From an uncultured Crocinitomix sp. (GTDB lineage: Bacteria > Bacteroidota > Bacteroidia > Flavobacteriales_D > Crocinitomicaceae): a DNA stretch of 32,366 nt. Position 1 is the first letter of the stretch; each line of letters starts with the position of its first letter. The notes under the pieces were generated by a model. The model searched no databases and was not told the origin of the DNA. It worked only from the letters and a program-made list of their open reading frames with translations. A program made the translations under genes and the position numbers. Positions 17,845 to 25,515 of this stretch are shown here, piece after piece. The DNA lies in assembly GCA_937139035.1 (NCBI GenBank), contig CAKZPK010000005.1, positions 1-32,366 on the forward strand, given 5' to 3'.

Positions 17845-19386
17845 TTATTTTGCGTAATGCACGGCTCTACTTTCTCTAATTACAGTAACCTTAACCTGTC
17901 CAGGGTAGGTCATTTCGTTTTGAATTTTTTGAGAGATGATAAATGAAAGTTCATCCGCACGTTGGTCATTTACTTTCTCACTCTCAACCATTACTCTTAA
18001 TTCACGTCCTGCTTGAATTGCATATGATTTTATTACACCATCAAAACCAAGAGCTGTTGTTTCCAACTCTTTAATTCTTTTAATGTAAGATTCAGCAATC
18101 TCTCTACGTGCACCTGGTCGAGCACCAGAAACAGCATCACAAACCTGAACAATTGGAGAAATTAATGTTGTCATTTCAATCTCGTCGTGGTGAGCACCAA
18201 TTGCATTACATACATCTGGTTTTTCACCATGCTTTTCAGCTAACTTCATTCCTAAAATAGCATGCGGTAATTCCGGCTCGTCTTCAGATACTTTTCCAAT
18301 ATCATGTAATAAACCTGCACGCTTGGCAATCTTAACATTTAAGCCAAGTTCTGCCGCCATAATCGCACAAAGGTTTGCAACTTCGCGCGAGTGTTGTAAT
18401 AAGTTTTGACCGTAAGAAGAACGATATTTCATTCTACCGACCATTCTCATTAATTCTGGATGCAATCCATGAATACCAAGATCAATACAAGTTCTTCTTC
18501 CAGTCTCTACAATTTCTTCATTCAATGATTTTCTAGTCTTCGCCACTACCTCTTCAATACGAGCAGGGTGAATTCTACCATCAGATACTAATTGGTGCAA
18601 GGCTAAACGTGCAACCTCTCTTCGAACTGAATCAAAACAAGAAAGGATGATTGCTTCAGGAGTATCATCTACAATGATTTCAACACCCGTTGCCGCTTCT
18701 AAAGCTCTAATATTTCGTCCTTCACGCCCAATGATACGACCTTTCATTTCGTCGCTTTCAATTCTAAAAATAGAAACTGAATTTTCAATAGCTTGTTCTG
18801 TTGCTACCCTCTGAATTGCTTGAACAACAATTTTCTTTGCCTCACCACTTGCATTAATTTTCGCCTCATCAACAATGTCTTTAATATAAGCCATTGCGTC
18901 AGTTCTTGCCTCATCCTTTAAAGCATCCATCATGGTTGCTTTAGCCTCATCTGGAGAATATCCAGAAATTTTAGACAATTCGTTAACTTGCTTTTGGTGT
19001 AGTTTAATGATCTCTGATTTTTTTGCCTCAATCAAGTCCACTTGAGTTTCAACATCTCTTTTCAAAGCTTCAACCTTTTTGTTCTTACGGTTGATATCTT
19101 CTAGCTGATGATTTAATTTTTTATCCTTGCTTTTAGTTTTATCTTCTAAACTTTGAACAGAGCGTTCTCTATTTCGCACGGCTTTTTCGTGTTCATCCTT
19201 CAACTGTAAAAAGCGTTCTTTCGCTTGTAAAATCTTATCTTTTTTTCGTGCTTCTCCGTCGGCCTCTGCTTCTTTTATTATGTTTTCAGCTTTCCCTTTT
19301 AAAATACTTTTTTGCAGTAAAAAAGTAATTAAACCACCTGCAACCAAACCAATCACTAATCCAATAATGATACTCGTAAGTTCCAT
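17845..19386 (-). CDS. rny: Ribonuclease Y
   Basis: 513 residues, full length. An N-terminal membrane helix (about 4-25) anchors it. Residues about 30-140 are a long charged coiled coil. The KH domain contains [15 protein letters not shown] (about 216-230), and the HD domain has [16 protein letters not shown] and the metal-binding [12 protein letters not shown] (His361-Asp362). The C-terminus ends in [16 protein letters not shown], as in other RNase Y proteins. It is the membrane-bound endoribonuclease that starts mRNA decay. It lies 91 nt downstream of zapA. That spacer may contain a small RNA. Confidence 0.98.
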   Translation of the reverse strand: MELTSIIIGLVIGLVAGGLITFLLQKSILKGKAENIIKEAEADGEARKKDKILQAKERFLQLKDEHEKAVRNRERSVQSLEDKTKSKDKKLNHQLEDINRKNKKVEALKRDVETQVDLIEAKKSEIIKLHQKQVNELSKISGYSPDEAKATMMDALKDEARTDAMAYIKDIVDEAKINASGEAKKIVVQAIQRVATEQAIENSVSIFRIESDEMKGRIIGREGRNIRALEAATGVEIIVDDTPEAIILSCFDSVRREVARLALHQLVSDGRIHPARIEEVVAKTRKSLNEEIVETGRRTCIDLGIHGLHPELMRMVGRMKYRSSYGQNLLQHSREVANLCAIMAAELGLNVKIAKRAGLLHDIGKVSEDEPELPHAILGMKLAEKHGEKPDVCNAIGAHHDEIEMTTLISPIVQVCDAVSGARPGARREIAESYIKRIKELETTALGFDGVIKSYAIQAGRELRVMVESEKVNDQRADELSFIISQKIQNEMTYPGQVKVTVIRESRAVHYAK

Positions 19387-19477
19387 ATTATATATATCTA
19401 ATAATTAATAGTTCCATCTCCTCTTCCTGGGTCATTTCACCCTGAAAAATGGTTAGGAAGGAATGCGAAAATGACGT
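19387..19477 (-). ncRNA. Structured zapA-rny spacer, possible 6S-like RNA
   Basis: On the minus strand the spacer can fold into a long hairpin. CAT/ATG (19465-19463 with 19417-19415), TCC/GGA and TTCCT/AGGAA (19459-19455 with 19428-19424) are stacked. A one-sided 12-nt loop (19454-19443) follows, then GGGT/ACCC (19442-19439 with 19432-19429) closes a 6-nt loop. A stem interrupted by an open bubble is the layout of 6S RNA. In gammaproteobacteria the 6S gene follows zapA. A rival 7-bp pairing, GTCATTT/AAATGAC (19475-19469 with 19437-19431), also exists. The element is shorter than typical 6S RNA, so it may extend into flanking sequence or be only a leader of rny. Confidence 0.3.
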
Positions 19478-19762
19478 TTAATCGTCAATTTTCTCAATAA
19501 TTTTACGGATATCTTCGTTAAAAGCAGCAGGGTCGAAAGAAGTTTTTTTCTCTTCAGTGGCAGTATTTTGTTGCACGGCAATTTGCAAAGCCGTCATTGC
19601 CAATAAATCTTGCATGTCCTTTACAGCATAGCTTCCTTGAAGCTTTTGAATATTCGAATTAATTCGATCTGCTGCACTACGGATAGCACTTTCCTCTTCC
19701 TTTTTTATTGTTAAAGGATAAGTCCTTCCGGCGATTATAATCTTTAGAGCTATCTTATCCAT
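19478..19762 (-). CDS. zapA: ZapA, FtsZ-associated cell division protein
   Basis: 94 residues. The N-terminal strand pair LKIIIAGRTYPLTIKKEEE is followed by helix AIRSAADRINSNIQKLQGSY, then DMQDLLAMTALQIAVQQ, matching the ZapA globular head and the start of its coiled coil. The tail is short and charged. ZapA binds and cross-links FtsZ filaments at midcell. It starts 6 nt after the coiled-coil gene and precedes rny by 91 nt. Confidence 0.9.
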   Translation of the reverse strand: MDKIALKIIIAGRTYPLTIKKEEESAIRSAADRINSNIQKLQGSYAVKDMQDLLAMTALQIAVQQNTATEEKKTSFDPAAFNEDIRKIIEKIDD

Positions 19763-19768
19763 TCTTGT

Positions 19769-20047
19769 CTACACTTTTAGCAAAGAAATACATCTATCTA
19801 TTTCCTTTACCATTTCTCCTATTTTGTTTTTGAGTTCATCCTGATTTTTCTTTGGACGCTCATTTTCTAATGCTTCTTTCTCTCTGGTCAAAAGATCGAA
19901 GGCTTCGTTTTTTTTCGCTAATTCACTTTTCAGAGCAGCAATTTCCTGATTTAGCTTTAGGGAACTCGCTTTTGATTCTTTCAAGCTTGAAAGCAACCAT
20001 GTAACCTTTCCATCTAATTCTTCAAGTAATTTTTTCGACTCCGACAT
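19769..20047 (-). CDS. Small coiled-coil protein upstream of zapA, ZapB-like
   Basis: 92 residues, almost entirely predicted helix. Heptad-like spacing runs from about residue 20 to 90 (LKLNQEIAALKSELAKK, then EAFDLLTREKEALEN), with a break at RPKKNQ and a final helix IGEMVKEIDRCISLL. There is no signal peptide, membrane segment or enzyme motif. The size, full coiled-coil nature and zapA adjacency recall E. coli ZapB, a ZapA partner at the Z-ring, but I see no proof of homology. A clear promoter lies just upstream, so this is the first gene of the unit with zapA and probably rny. Confidence 0.85.
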   Translation of the reverse strand: MSESKKLLEELDGKVTWLLSSLKESKASSLKLNQEIAALKSELAKKNEAFDLLTREKEALENERPKKNQDELKNKIGEMVKEIDRCISLLKV

Positions 20048-20073
20048 TGTAAACCAACTTCAAAATAGTAGGA

Positions 20074-20104
20074 CAAAAGTACGATTCCGATTGCCAAATT
20101 CAAA
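20074..20104 (-). promoter_or_regulatory. Bacteroidota promoter for the zapB-like/zapA/rny unit
   Basis: Read on the minus strand, TTTG (20104-20101), 19 nt and TACTTTTG (20081-20074) match the -33/-7 consensus TTTG-N19-TAnnTTTG. The -7 element stands 26 nt before the ATG at 20047. This is the best promoter match seen in the window. Confidence 0.65.
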
Positions 20105-20181
20105 GGATTTAGGAATGATTTATTAAAAACGATTTTTTAATAATAAAAGATCATTGAATAGAAAGTAAGGATACATGGAAC

Positions 20182-20189
20182 TAATTTTG
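20182..20189 (+). promoter_or_regulatory. Putative -7 element for the M23 peptidase gene
   Basis: TAATTTTG matches TAnnTTTG 40 nt before the ATG at 20230. No TTTG is found at the ideal -33 distance; a TTG at 20154 is 25 nt away. The element is divergent from the zapA promoter within a 182-nt spacer. Confidence 0.4.
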
Positions 20190-20229
20190 CAATACCCGAA
20201 CTATATACACGCAAAAAAAATAGAATTGC

Positions 20230-21981
20230 ATGAAATACATCTTCTTCATTTTATCCTTTACTGTACTTGCAGCAACTAGTCAAAACTATGTTCCAAAAAC
20301 AATTGATTTTGAATCAATTGAATTTTCAGCACCAATGGAAATCCCATTAATACTTGCAGGTAATTTTGGTGAAATGCGGGGTAATCATTTTCATACTGGT
20401 TTAGATATTAAAACCAAAGGTGTGATTGGACAAAAAATAATTGCCATTGAAGATGGTTATATTTCTCGTGTTCGTGTTTCGCCTTGGGGATATGGTAATG
20501 CATTATATATTGATCACCCAAATGGGTTAACGAGTTTATATGCTCATCTTAGTAAGTTCCCTCCAGCTATTGATTCTCTAATTTATGCGCAACAGGCGTT
20601 AACTGAATCTTATATAGTAGATGAAATTGTTTTACAAGATTCATTTTTTGTTAAAAAGGGTCAATTAATTGCTTATTCAGGAAACTCCGGTAGTTCATAT
20701 GCACCACATTTGCATTTTGAAATTAGAGAAACAGTAACAGAACACGCACTTAATCCGTTACTTTTTAAAACTTTTCAAACAAAAATAAAGGACACTACAC
20801 CTCCAAAGGTTTCTGGAATAAAACTATATGCCATTACGGAAAAAGGGTTTATGATTCCTGGCAAATCTAAATACTATACCTGTCGTTTAGTTGGCAAAAA
20901 ATGGGTTATTAATGATAATAAACCTATCGACATTAACAACCTCATTACTGAAAACTCAATGCTTGGAATTGGCTTCCACACTACTGACAAATTGGATGCT
21001 GCTGGAAATGTTTGCGGAGTTCACCACACAGTTTTAACGCATAACGGAGCAAAAAAGCACGAACAACAAATTGACTATATCAATTTTGACCATAACCGTT
21101 TTCTTAATTCACATCAGGATTATTACGAATTCAAACAAAACAAGAAAAACATCCATAAAAACTTTACCACAGTAATCAACCCTTTAACTATATACCCGCT
21201 TAATGATGGTAAAATAGCTTGGGAAGATTGCGGAGGCACCTATGAATTTGACGTATATGACGCGCACGGGAATGCTCACGCGATAAGCTTTACATTAGCA
21301 AGCGCCGAGAAAAAACCAAGTGCCAACCCTCTCAACAAAGAGGGTGCTTATTTATTTCCTGACGAAGTAAACACGCATATTACAGACGATTTTCAAGTTT
21401 TAATTGAACCAGGTTGTTTTTATGAGCCATTACAAAAAGTAATTAGTGTAGATTCTAACAGTAAATATTTAAGTCCTATTTATCAATTTTCAGAATACAC
21501 AATTCCAGTACAAAGCAAATATGACGTGCGAATTAAAGTACCAGAAGTACATAAAGATTTACCTGCATACAAACTTGGAGTAGGGTTAATTTCTGACCGT
21601 GGCTATTTAAGTTTTCTAGGCGGAAACTTTGTAGACGGATGGGTGGAAGCGCGTGCAAGAAATTTTGGACGCTTTGTTTTAGTGGTTGATACTATTGCTC
21701 CAAAAATAACCCCGCTTGACTTTAACGAAGGAAAAACTATCACTAAATACAACACACTTGAATTAGAAATTCATGACAATTTAGCTGGCGTTATGGAATA
21801 CAAAGCTTATTTAAATGACCAATGGGTTTTAATGAAATATAACCGTAAAAAGAGACGCTATATAATTCCGTTAGATGCTCATAGTCGTCCATTATTAGTA
21901 AAGGGTACAAATGTAGTACGTATTACTGCTAAAGACGGTAAAGGAAATAAGGCTCAATATCAATGCAATTTAACCTATTAG
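20230..21981 (+). CDS. Exported M23-family (LytM-like) metallopeptidase
   Basis: 583 residues. A signal peptide (MKYIFFILSFTVLAATSQ) directs export. The LytM domain is N-terminal: GEMRGNHFHTGLDI contains the HxxxD zinc motif (His55, Asp59), LYIDHPNGLTSLYAHL has the middle His106, and APHLHFEIR has the HxH motif (His160, His162). All expected ligands are present, so it should be an active peptidoglycan endopeptidase, unlike EnvC-type degenerate LytM proteins. An insertion separates YAHL from KKGQLIAYSGNSG. The remaining 400 residues look beta-rich (LVVDTIAPKITPLDF, NVVRITAKDGKGN) and may bind a substrate or partner. It is transcribed away from the zapA unit. Confidence 0.93.
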   Translation: MKYIFFILSFTVLAATSQNYVPKTIDFESIEFSAPMEIPLILAGNFGEMRGNHFHTGLDIKTKGVIGQKIIAIEDGYISRVRVSPWGYGNALYIDHPNGLTSLYAHLSKFPPAIDSLIYAQQALTESYIVDEIVLQDSFFVKKGQLIAYSGNSGSSYAPHLHFEIRETVTEHALNPLLFKTFQTKIKDTTPPKVSGIKLYAITEKGFMIPGKSKYYTCRLVGKKWVINDNKPIDINNLITENSMLGIGFHTTDKLDAAGNVCGVHHTVLTHNGAKKHEQQIDYINFDHNRFLNSHQDYYEFKQNKKNIHKNFTTVINPLTIYPLNDGKIAWEDCGGTYEFDVYDAHGNAHAISFTLASAEKKPSANPLNKEGAYLFPDEVNTHITDDFQVLIEPGCFYEPLQKVISVDSNSKYLSPIYQFSEYTIPVQSKYDVRIKVPEVHKDLPAYKLGVGLISDRGYLSFLGGNFVDGWVEARARNFGRFVLVVDTIAPKITPLDFNEGKTITKYNTLELEIHDNLAGVMEYKAYLNDQWVLMKYNRKKRRYIIPLDAHSRPLLVKGTNVVRITAKDGKGNKAQYQCNLTY

Positions 21982-22050
21982 GGTATTACATTAAAAGAAT
22001 AATGTTGCATTCATACTAAGACAAACTTTACATTAAACAATAATACTTCA

Positions 22051-22081
22051 CAAAAAAAAACACACTCGTTAACCAAGTGTG
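22051..22081 (-). terminator. Rho-independent terminator after the dodecin gene
   Basis: On the minus strand CACACTTG (22081-22074) pairs with CGAGTGTG (22068-22061) through 8 bp including one G-U, with a GTTAA loop. A run of nine T follows (22060-22052). It lies 28 nt below the dodecin stop. Confidence 0.88.
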
Positions 22082-22109
22082 CTCTTTTATATGTTGTTAG
22101 GGGTATTAC

Positions 22110-22310
22110 TTATTTCACTTCAAAAGTCAATTTCAAAGCCATTCTATATTCGGAAACTTTACCATCAACCACAACTGCACTTTGATCCTGTACGTATACA
22201 GATCGGATGTTTTTGATCGATTTTGATGCTTGTTTTACTGCTTTTGCTGTTGCGTCTTCCCAACTTTTTGAAGAGCTAGATAACACTTCAATTACTTTCA
22301 TTACTGCCAT
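22110..22310 (-). CDS. Dodecin family flavin-binding protein
   Basis: 66 residues, the full size of a dodecin. The pattern KVIEVLSSSSKSWEDATAKA with a single Trp at residue 17, then IKNIRSVYVQDQSAVV and the final strand YRMALKLTFEVK, is the dodecin fold of one helix packed on a three-stranded sheet. Dodecins assemble into hollow dodecamers that store or buffer flavins or coenzyme A in the cytosol. The N-terminus could be MAV or the Met at residue 4. It is monocistronic, divergent from the histidine kinase gene, and has its own terminator. Confidence 0.93.
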   Translation of the reverse strand: MAVMKVIEVLSSSSKSWEDATAKAVKQASKSIKNIRSVYVQDQSAVVVDGKVSEYRMALKLTFEVK

Positions 22311-22393
22311 TTTTCTTAATTTTTAGTTAAATAGTTGTGAAAAGTTAAGACTTTTAAAGCTATGACAAATTTTAGTTTTAAATTTATCTATCA

Positions 22394-23767
22394 ATGAGTA
22401 ATAAAAATCTACGAACTGTCATAATCTTGGGAATCGCATCCATTCTCAGTATTCTAACGATCCAATTTTTCTGGATCCAAAAAAACATACAGTTTCAAGA
22501 AACAAATATTGCAATTCAGAACAAACAAGACAGTCTAAGTCAGGTTCAATTTGGAGATCAAGTTACAATTGCATTAAAAAAAGTTGCAGATGAAATTCAG
22601 CGCATAAATCAACAACCTGGAGATCTTTATGGAAACGTAAAACAACTAACCTCCAATTATTTCACAGTTGAATTGCAAGATACTTTGCATCCATTTTTAC
22701 TAGAATTGCTTTTAAAACATGAATTCTACGACCATAATATAAAAGAAGACTTTCAATATGGAATCTATGATTGTTTCTCTGACAGTATTGTATATGGAGA
22801 TTATATTCGATTTGAAGGAGACTCTGCATTTACGAATGCGACCATAAAGAATGAACATGACTTAAACCAACAACTTCAACTTAAACTCAACTCTGATTTA
22901 CATTATTTCTCTGTTGTTTTTCCAAAGATTGAAAATGTCTCACTTGAAGAATTACCGAATGACGTCACCCCTTGGTATTACCTATTTGCAATCATTCTCT
23001 TTGTTTTGGTCTTTTTTGGATTTTCCATCTCCGTAATATTTAAACAAAAAAAGCTTTCTGAAATTAAGAATGATTTCATTAATAATATGACGCACGAGCT
23101 CAAAACCCCCATAGCCACAATAGGTATTTCGAGTGAAACATTAATGAACTTAAATCCTGAAAATGCCCAAGACAAATTAACACGGTACGCAAGCATAATC
23201 TATAAGGAAAATAAACGATTAGAGTCGCAAGTTGAGCGTGTATTAAATGTTGCCAATTTAGATAAAAATGAAATCAATTTAAACCCAACTGTTTTCGATA
23301 TCCATGAAATAATAGAAGAAGCCAAAGAAAACTTTGAATTCAACCAATTGGAGGAAAATGATGGAGAAATAAAAATTGATTTAAGTGCGGAAGAGTCTGT
23401 ATTAAATGCTGATATTGTACATATCACCAACATTATTAATAACCTGTTGGATAATGCCATAAAATATTGCGACAAAACACCAAACATTCTTATCTCTACC
23501 CAAAATATTAAAGGAAGAATTATTCTCTCATTTAAGGATAATGGTAAAGGTATTTCAAGAGAAAATTTAAAATACATTTTTGATAAATTTTATCGTGTGC
23601 CAACTGGTAATTTACACGACGTAAAAGGATTTGGACTCGGTCTATTCTATGTTAAAACAATTATAGAAGAATTAAACGGCACAATTCAAGTTAAAAGTGT
23701 TTTAGGAAAAGGAAGTGAATTTATCGTTACGCTACCTGTAAACAAAAAGAACAATAGAAAACTGTAA
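22394..23767 (+). CDS. Membrane sensor histidine kinase
   Basis: 457 residues. The first membrane helix spans about 8-29 and the second about 195-217, leaving a periplasmic sensor region of some 165 residues without a recognisable domain. The HisKA domain has NNMTHELKTPIATIGIS with the phospho-acceptor His234. The ATPase domain has the N box NNLLDNAIKYCD (Asn354), the G1 box KDNGKGIS and the G2 box GFGLGLFYVK. It should autophosphorylate and pass phosphate to the regulator encoded 11 nt downstream. The signal is unknown. Confidence 0.95.
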   Translation: MSNKNLRTVIILGIASILSILTIQFFWIQKNIQFQETNIAIQNKQDSLSQVQFGDQVTIALKKVADEIQRINQQPGDLYGNVKQLTSNYFTVELQDTLHPFLLELLLKHEFYDHNIKEDFQYGIYDCFSDSIVYGDYIRFEGDSAFTNATIKNEHDLNQQLQLKLNSDLHYFSVVFPKIENVSLEELPNDVTPWYYLFAIILFVLVFFGFSISVIFKQKKLSEIKNDFINNMTHELKTPIATIGISSETLMNLNPENAQDKLTRYASIIYKENKRLESQVERVLNVANLDKNEINLNPTVFDIHEIIEEAKENFEFNQLEENDGEIKIDLSAEESVLNADIVHITNIINNLLDNAIKYCDKTPNILISTQNIKGRIILSFKDNGKGISRENLKYIFDKFYRVPTGNLHDVKGFGLGLFYVKTIIEELNGTIQVKSVLGKGSEFIVTLPVNKKNNRKL

Positions 23768-23778
23768 GCATATAAGAG

Positions 23779-24477
23779 ATGGATAGAAAAATTAAAATAT
23801 TACTTGTTGAGGATGATTTCAATCTTGGTTTTGTAGTACAAGATCAGCTGAAATCTCAAGGTTATGAAGTTTGTTTATGTACCGACGGAGTTGAAGGTTT
23901 GCAACGATACAATTCAGAACCATTTGACATGGGAATTTTTGATGTAATGATGCCTAAAAAAGATGGATTCACATTGGCCAAAGACATTCGTAAAGTGGAT
24001 GTTAAAATGCCAATACTCTTTCTTACTGCTAAAAATCAAACAGAAGACAAAGTAGCAGGATTTAAAGCTGGAGGAGATGACTACCTCACTAAACCTTTTA
24101 GCACAGAAGAGTTTTTATTACGCGTAAAAGCCATTTTAAAACGTGTAAACCTAATTGACGATAAAGAAATTAAAACCTCTTTTAATTTAGGTGATATTAT
24201 TTTTGATAGTGAAAACTTCAAGCTCATATACGCAGATAAAGAAGAAAAAAAATTAACCAAGAAAGAAGCAAAAATCTTACTCCTACTGGTTCAAAACATG
24301 AATAAAGTTTTAACCAGAGACATTGTACTTAACGCCGTTTGGGGGCAAGATGATTATTTTGTAGGTAGGAGCTTAGATGTTTTTATTACCAAACTTAGAA
24401 AATACTTAAAGCCTGATGAAAGTGTTAGTATCAGCAATATCCATGGTGTTGGATTTAAACTAGAGGTCAATGAATAA
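23779..24477 (+). CDS. OmpR-family response regulator
   Basis: 232 residues. The receiver domain has the acidic pocket VEDD at residues 10-13, phospho-acceptor Asp55 in IFDVMMPKKDG, Thr83 in FLTAK and Lys105 in DYLTKPFS. The C-terminal winged helix (about 135-232) shows KLTKKEAKILLLL, the recognition region GRSLDVFITKLRKYL and the closing IHGVGFKLE. It would act as a DNA-binding transcription factor activated by the kinase just upstream. Its stop overlaps the start of the CsaA-like gene by 8 nt. Confidence 0.96.
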   Translation: MDRKIKILLVEDDFNLGFVVQDQLKSQGYEVCLCTDGVEGLQRYNSEPFDMGIFDVMMPKKDGFTLAKDIRKVDVKMPILFLTAKNQTEDKVAGFKAGGDDYLTKPFSTEEFLLRVKAILKRVNLIDDKEIKTSFNLGDIIFDSENFKLIYADKEEKKLTKKEAKILLLLVQNMNKVLTRDIVLNAVWGQDDYFVGRSLDVFITKLRKYLKPDESVSISNIHGVGFKLEVNE

Positions 24478-24808
24478 ACCCGAAATTACATGGGGCGACT
24501 TTGCAAAACTTGATATCAGAACAGGCACTATTGAAGAGGCCGTAGTATTTGAAAAAGCACGTGTGCCCGCTTATCAGCTGAAAGTAAATTTTGGTGAATT
24601 AGGTATTAAAAAAACATCAGCCCAAATAACTAAAAAATATTTACCCGAAAATTTAATTGGCAAACAAGTAATTGCCGTAGTAAATTTTCCGCCCAAACAA
24701 ATTGCTAATTTCATGAGCGAGTGTTTGATCCTTGGCGCCGTGGAAGGTGATGACGTAATTCTCTTACAACCCACTAGCACTGTTAAAAATGGCCTTTCTA
24801 TTGGCTGA
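24470..24808 (+). CDS. csaA: CsaA-like tRNA-binding domain protein
   Basis: 112 residues, a stand-alone tRNA-binding OB domain. ITWGDFAKLDIRTGTIEEA, then AYQLKVNFGELGIKKTSAQ, then GKQVIAVVNFPPKQIANFMSE and the end VILLQPTSTVKNGLSIG follow the CsaA and MetRS-C/Arc1p pattern. CsaA has been described as a dimeric chaperone or export-related protein that binds tRNA. Its start ATG lies inside the response regulator frame (8-nt overlap), which suggests coupled translation. The next gene has its own promoter. Confidence 0.93.
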   Translation: MNKPEITWGDFAKLDIRTGTIEEAVVFEKARVPAYQLKVNFGELGIKKTSAQITKKYLPENLIGKQVIAVVNFPPKQIANFMSECLILGAVEGDDVILLQPTSTVKNGLSIG

Positions 24809-24840
24809 TTATAGTCATTAATCAATTAATCATAAATCTG

Positions 24841-24848
24841 TATCTTTG
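24841..24848 (+). promoter_or_regulatory. Putative -7 element for the DUF4920 lipoprotein gene
   Basis: TATCTTTG is an exact TAnnTTTG match, 15 nt before the ATG at 24864. This gives a very short 5' leader if the start site follows at the usual distance. I find no good -33 TTTG. Confidence 0.5.
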
Positions 24849-24863
24849 TGAAAAATTGAACCT

Positions 24864-25460
24864 ATGAATAAGAAATTTATGTTTGGACTTGCAATCGCAA
24901 GTTTTGCAGGACTTTACTCTTGCGGAGGAAATGAAAACACAGAAGAAACAACTGATGCTGACTCTACAGCTATAGTTGAAACTGTTGACAGTACTGAAAT
25001 TGAACCAGAAGCAGAAGAACTTGCATTTGACGGTGTAGACAAAGGAGATTACACCCTTTATGGACACAGCGAAATTGATGCAGACGGAAGTGAAGTTTCA
25101 GTGGAAGCTATGAATGCTTGGATGGAAGACAATGGATCTTTCGAAGGAAAAGTTTCGGTTAACATTAATGAAGTTTGTCAAATGGCAGGTTGTTGGATCA
25201 CTTTCGATAACGGTGATGAAGAGCCAATTCGCGTTTTCTTTAGAGATCATTTTACAATTCCAACTGAGACCCCTGCTGGAACAGAAGCGATTCTTTATGG
25301 CGAAACAATGATTGACACGCAAACTGTTGACTTTCAAAAACACTTGCTTGATGATGCTGCCGCTAATGGAGAAGAAGTTCCTCAAGAGGAGTATGATGCA
25401 ATCACAGAAGATTTAATCACAACATCTTTTGATTGTGAAGCGATTTTGGTAAAAAAATAA
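24864..25460 (+). CDS. DUF4920-containing lipoprotein
   Basis: 198 residues. The N-terminus is a lipoprotein signal with lipobox GLYSCGG (Cys20). An acidic, Glu/Thr-rich linker follows to about residue 50. The C-terminal domain has KGDYTLYGHSEIDADG, then VSVNINEVCQMAGCWITFDNG and PIRVFFRDHFTIP, with a Cys pair in VCQMAGCW. It ends with a strand containing DCEAILVKK. This is the DUF4920 layout common in Bacteroidota. Its biochemical role is not known. The paired cysteines could bind a metal or form a disulfide. Acidic residues after the lipidated Cys may favour surface export, but the match is loose. Confidence 0.88.
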   Translation: MNKKFMFGLAIASFAGLYSCGGNENTEETTDADSTAIVETVDSTEIEPEAEELAFDGVDKGDYTLYGHSEIDADGSEVSVEAMNAWMEDNGSFEGKVSVNINEVCQMAGCWITFDNGDEEPIRVFFRDHFTIPTETPAGTEAILYGETMIDTQTVDFQKHLLDDAAANGEEVPQEEYDAITEDLITTSFDCEAILVKK

Positions 25461-25482
25461 TTAAATCGTAAATAAATTTGAG

Positions 25483-25510
25483 ACCCTGGCTGAAAATGTC
25501 AGGGTTTTTT
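25483..25510 (+). terminator. Rho-independent terminator after the DUF4920 gene
   Basis: ACCCTG (25483-25488) pairs with CAGGGT (25500-25505) across an 11-nt loop and is followed by a T-run ending at 25510. It separates two convergent genes, and the minus-strand version has no T-run. Confidence 0.85.
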
Positions 25511-25515
25511 ATGCG

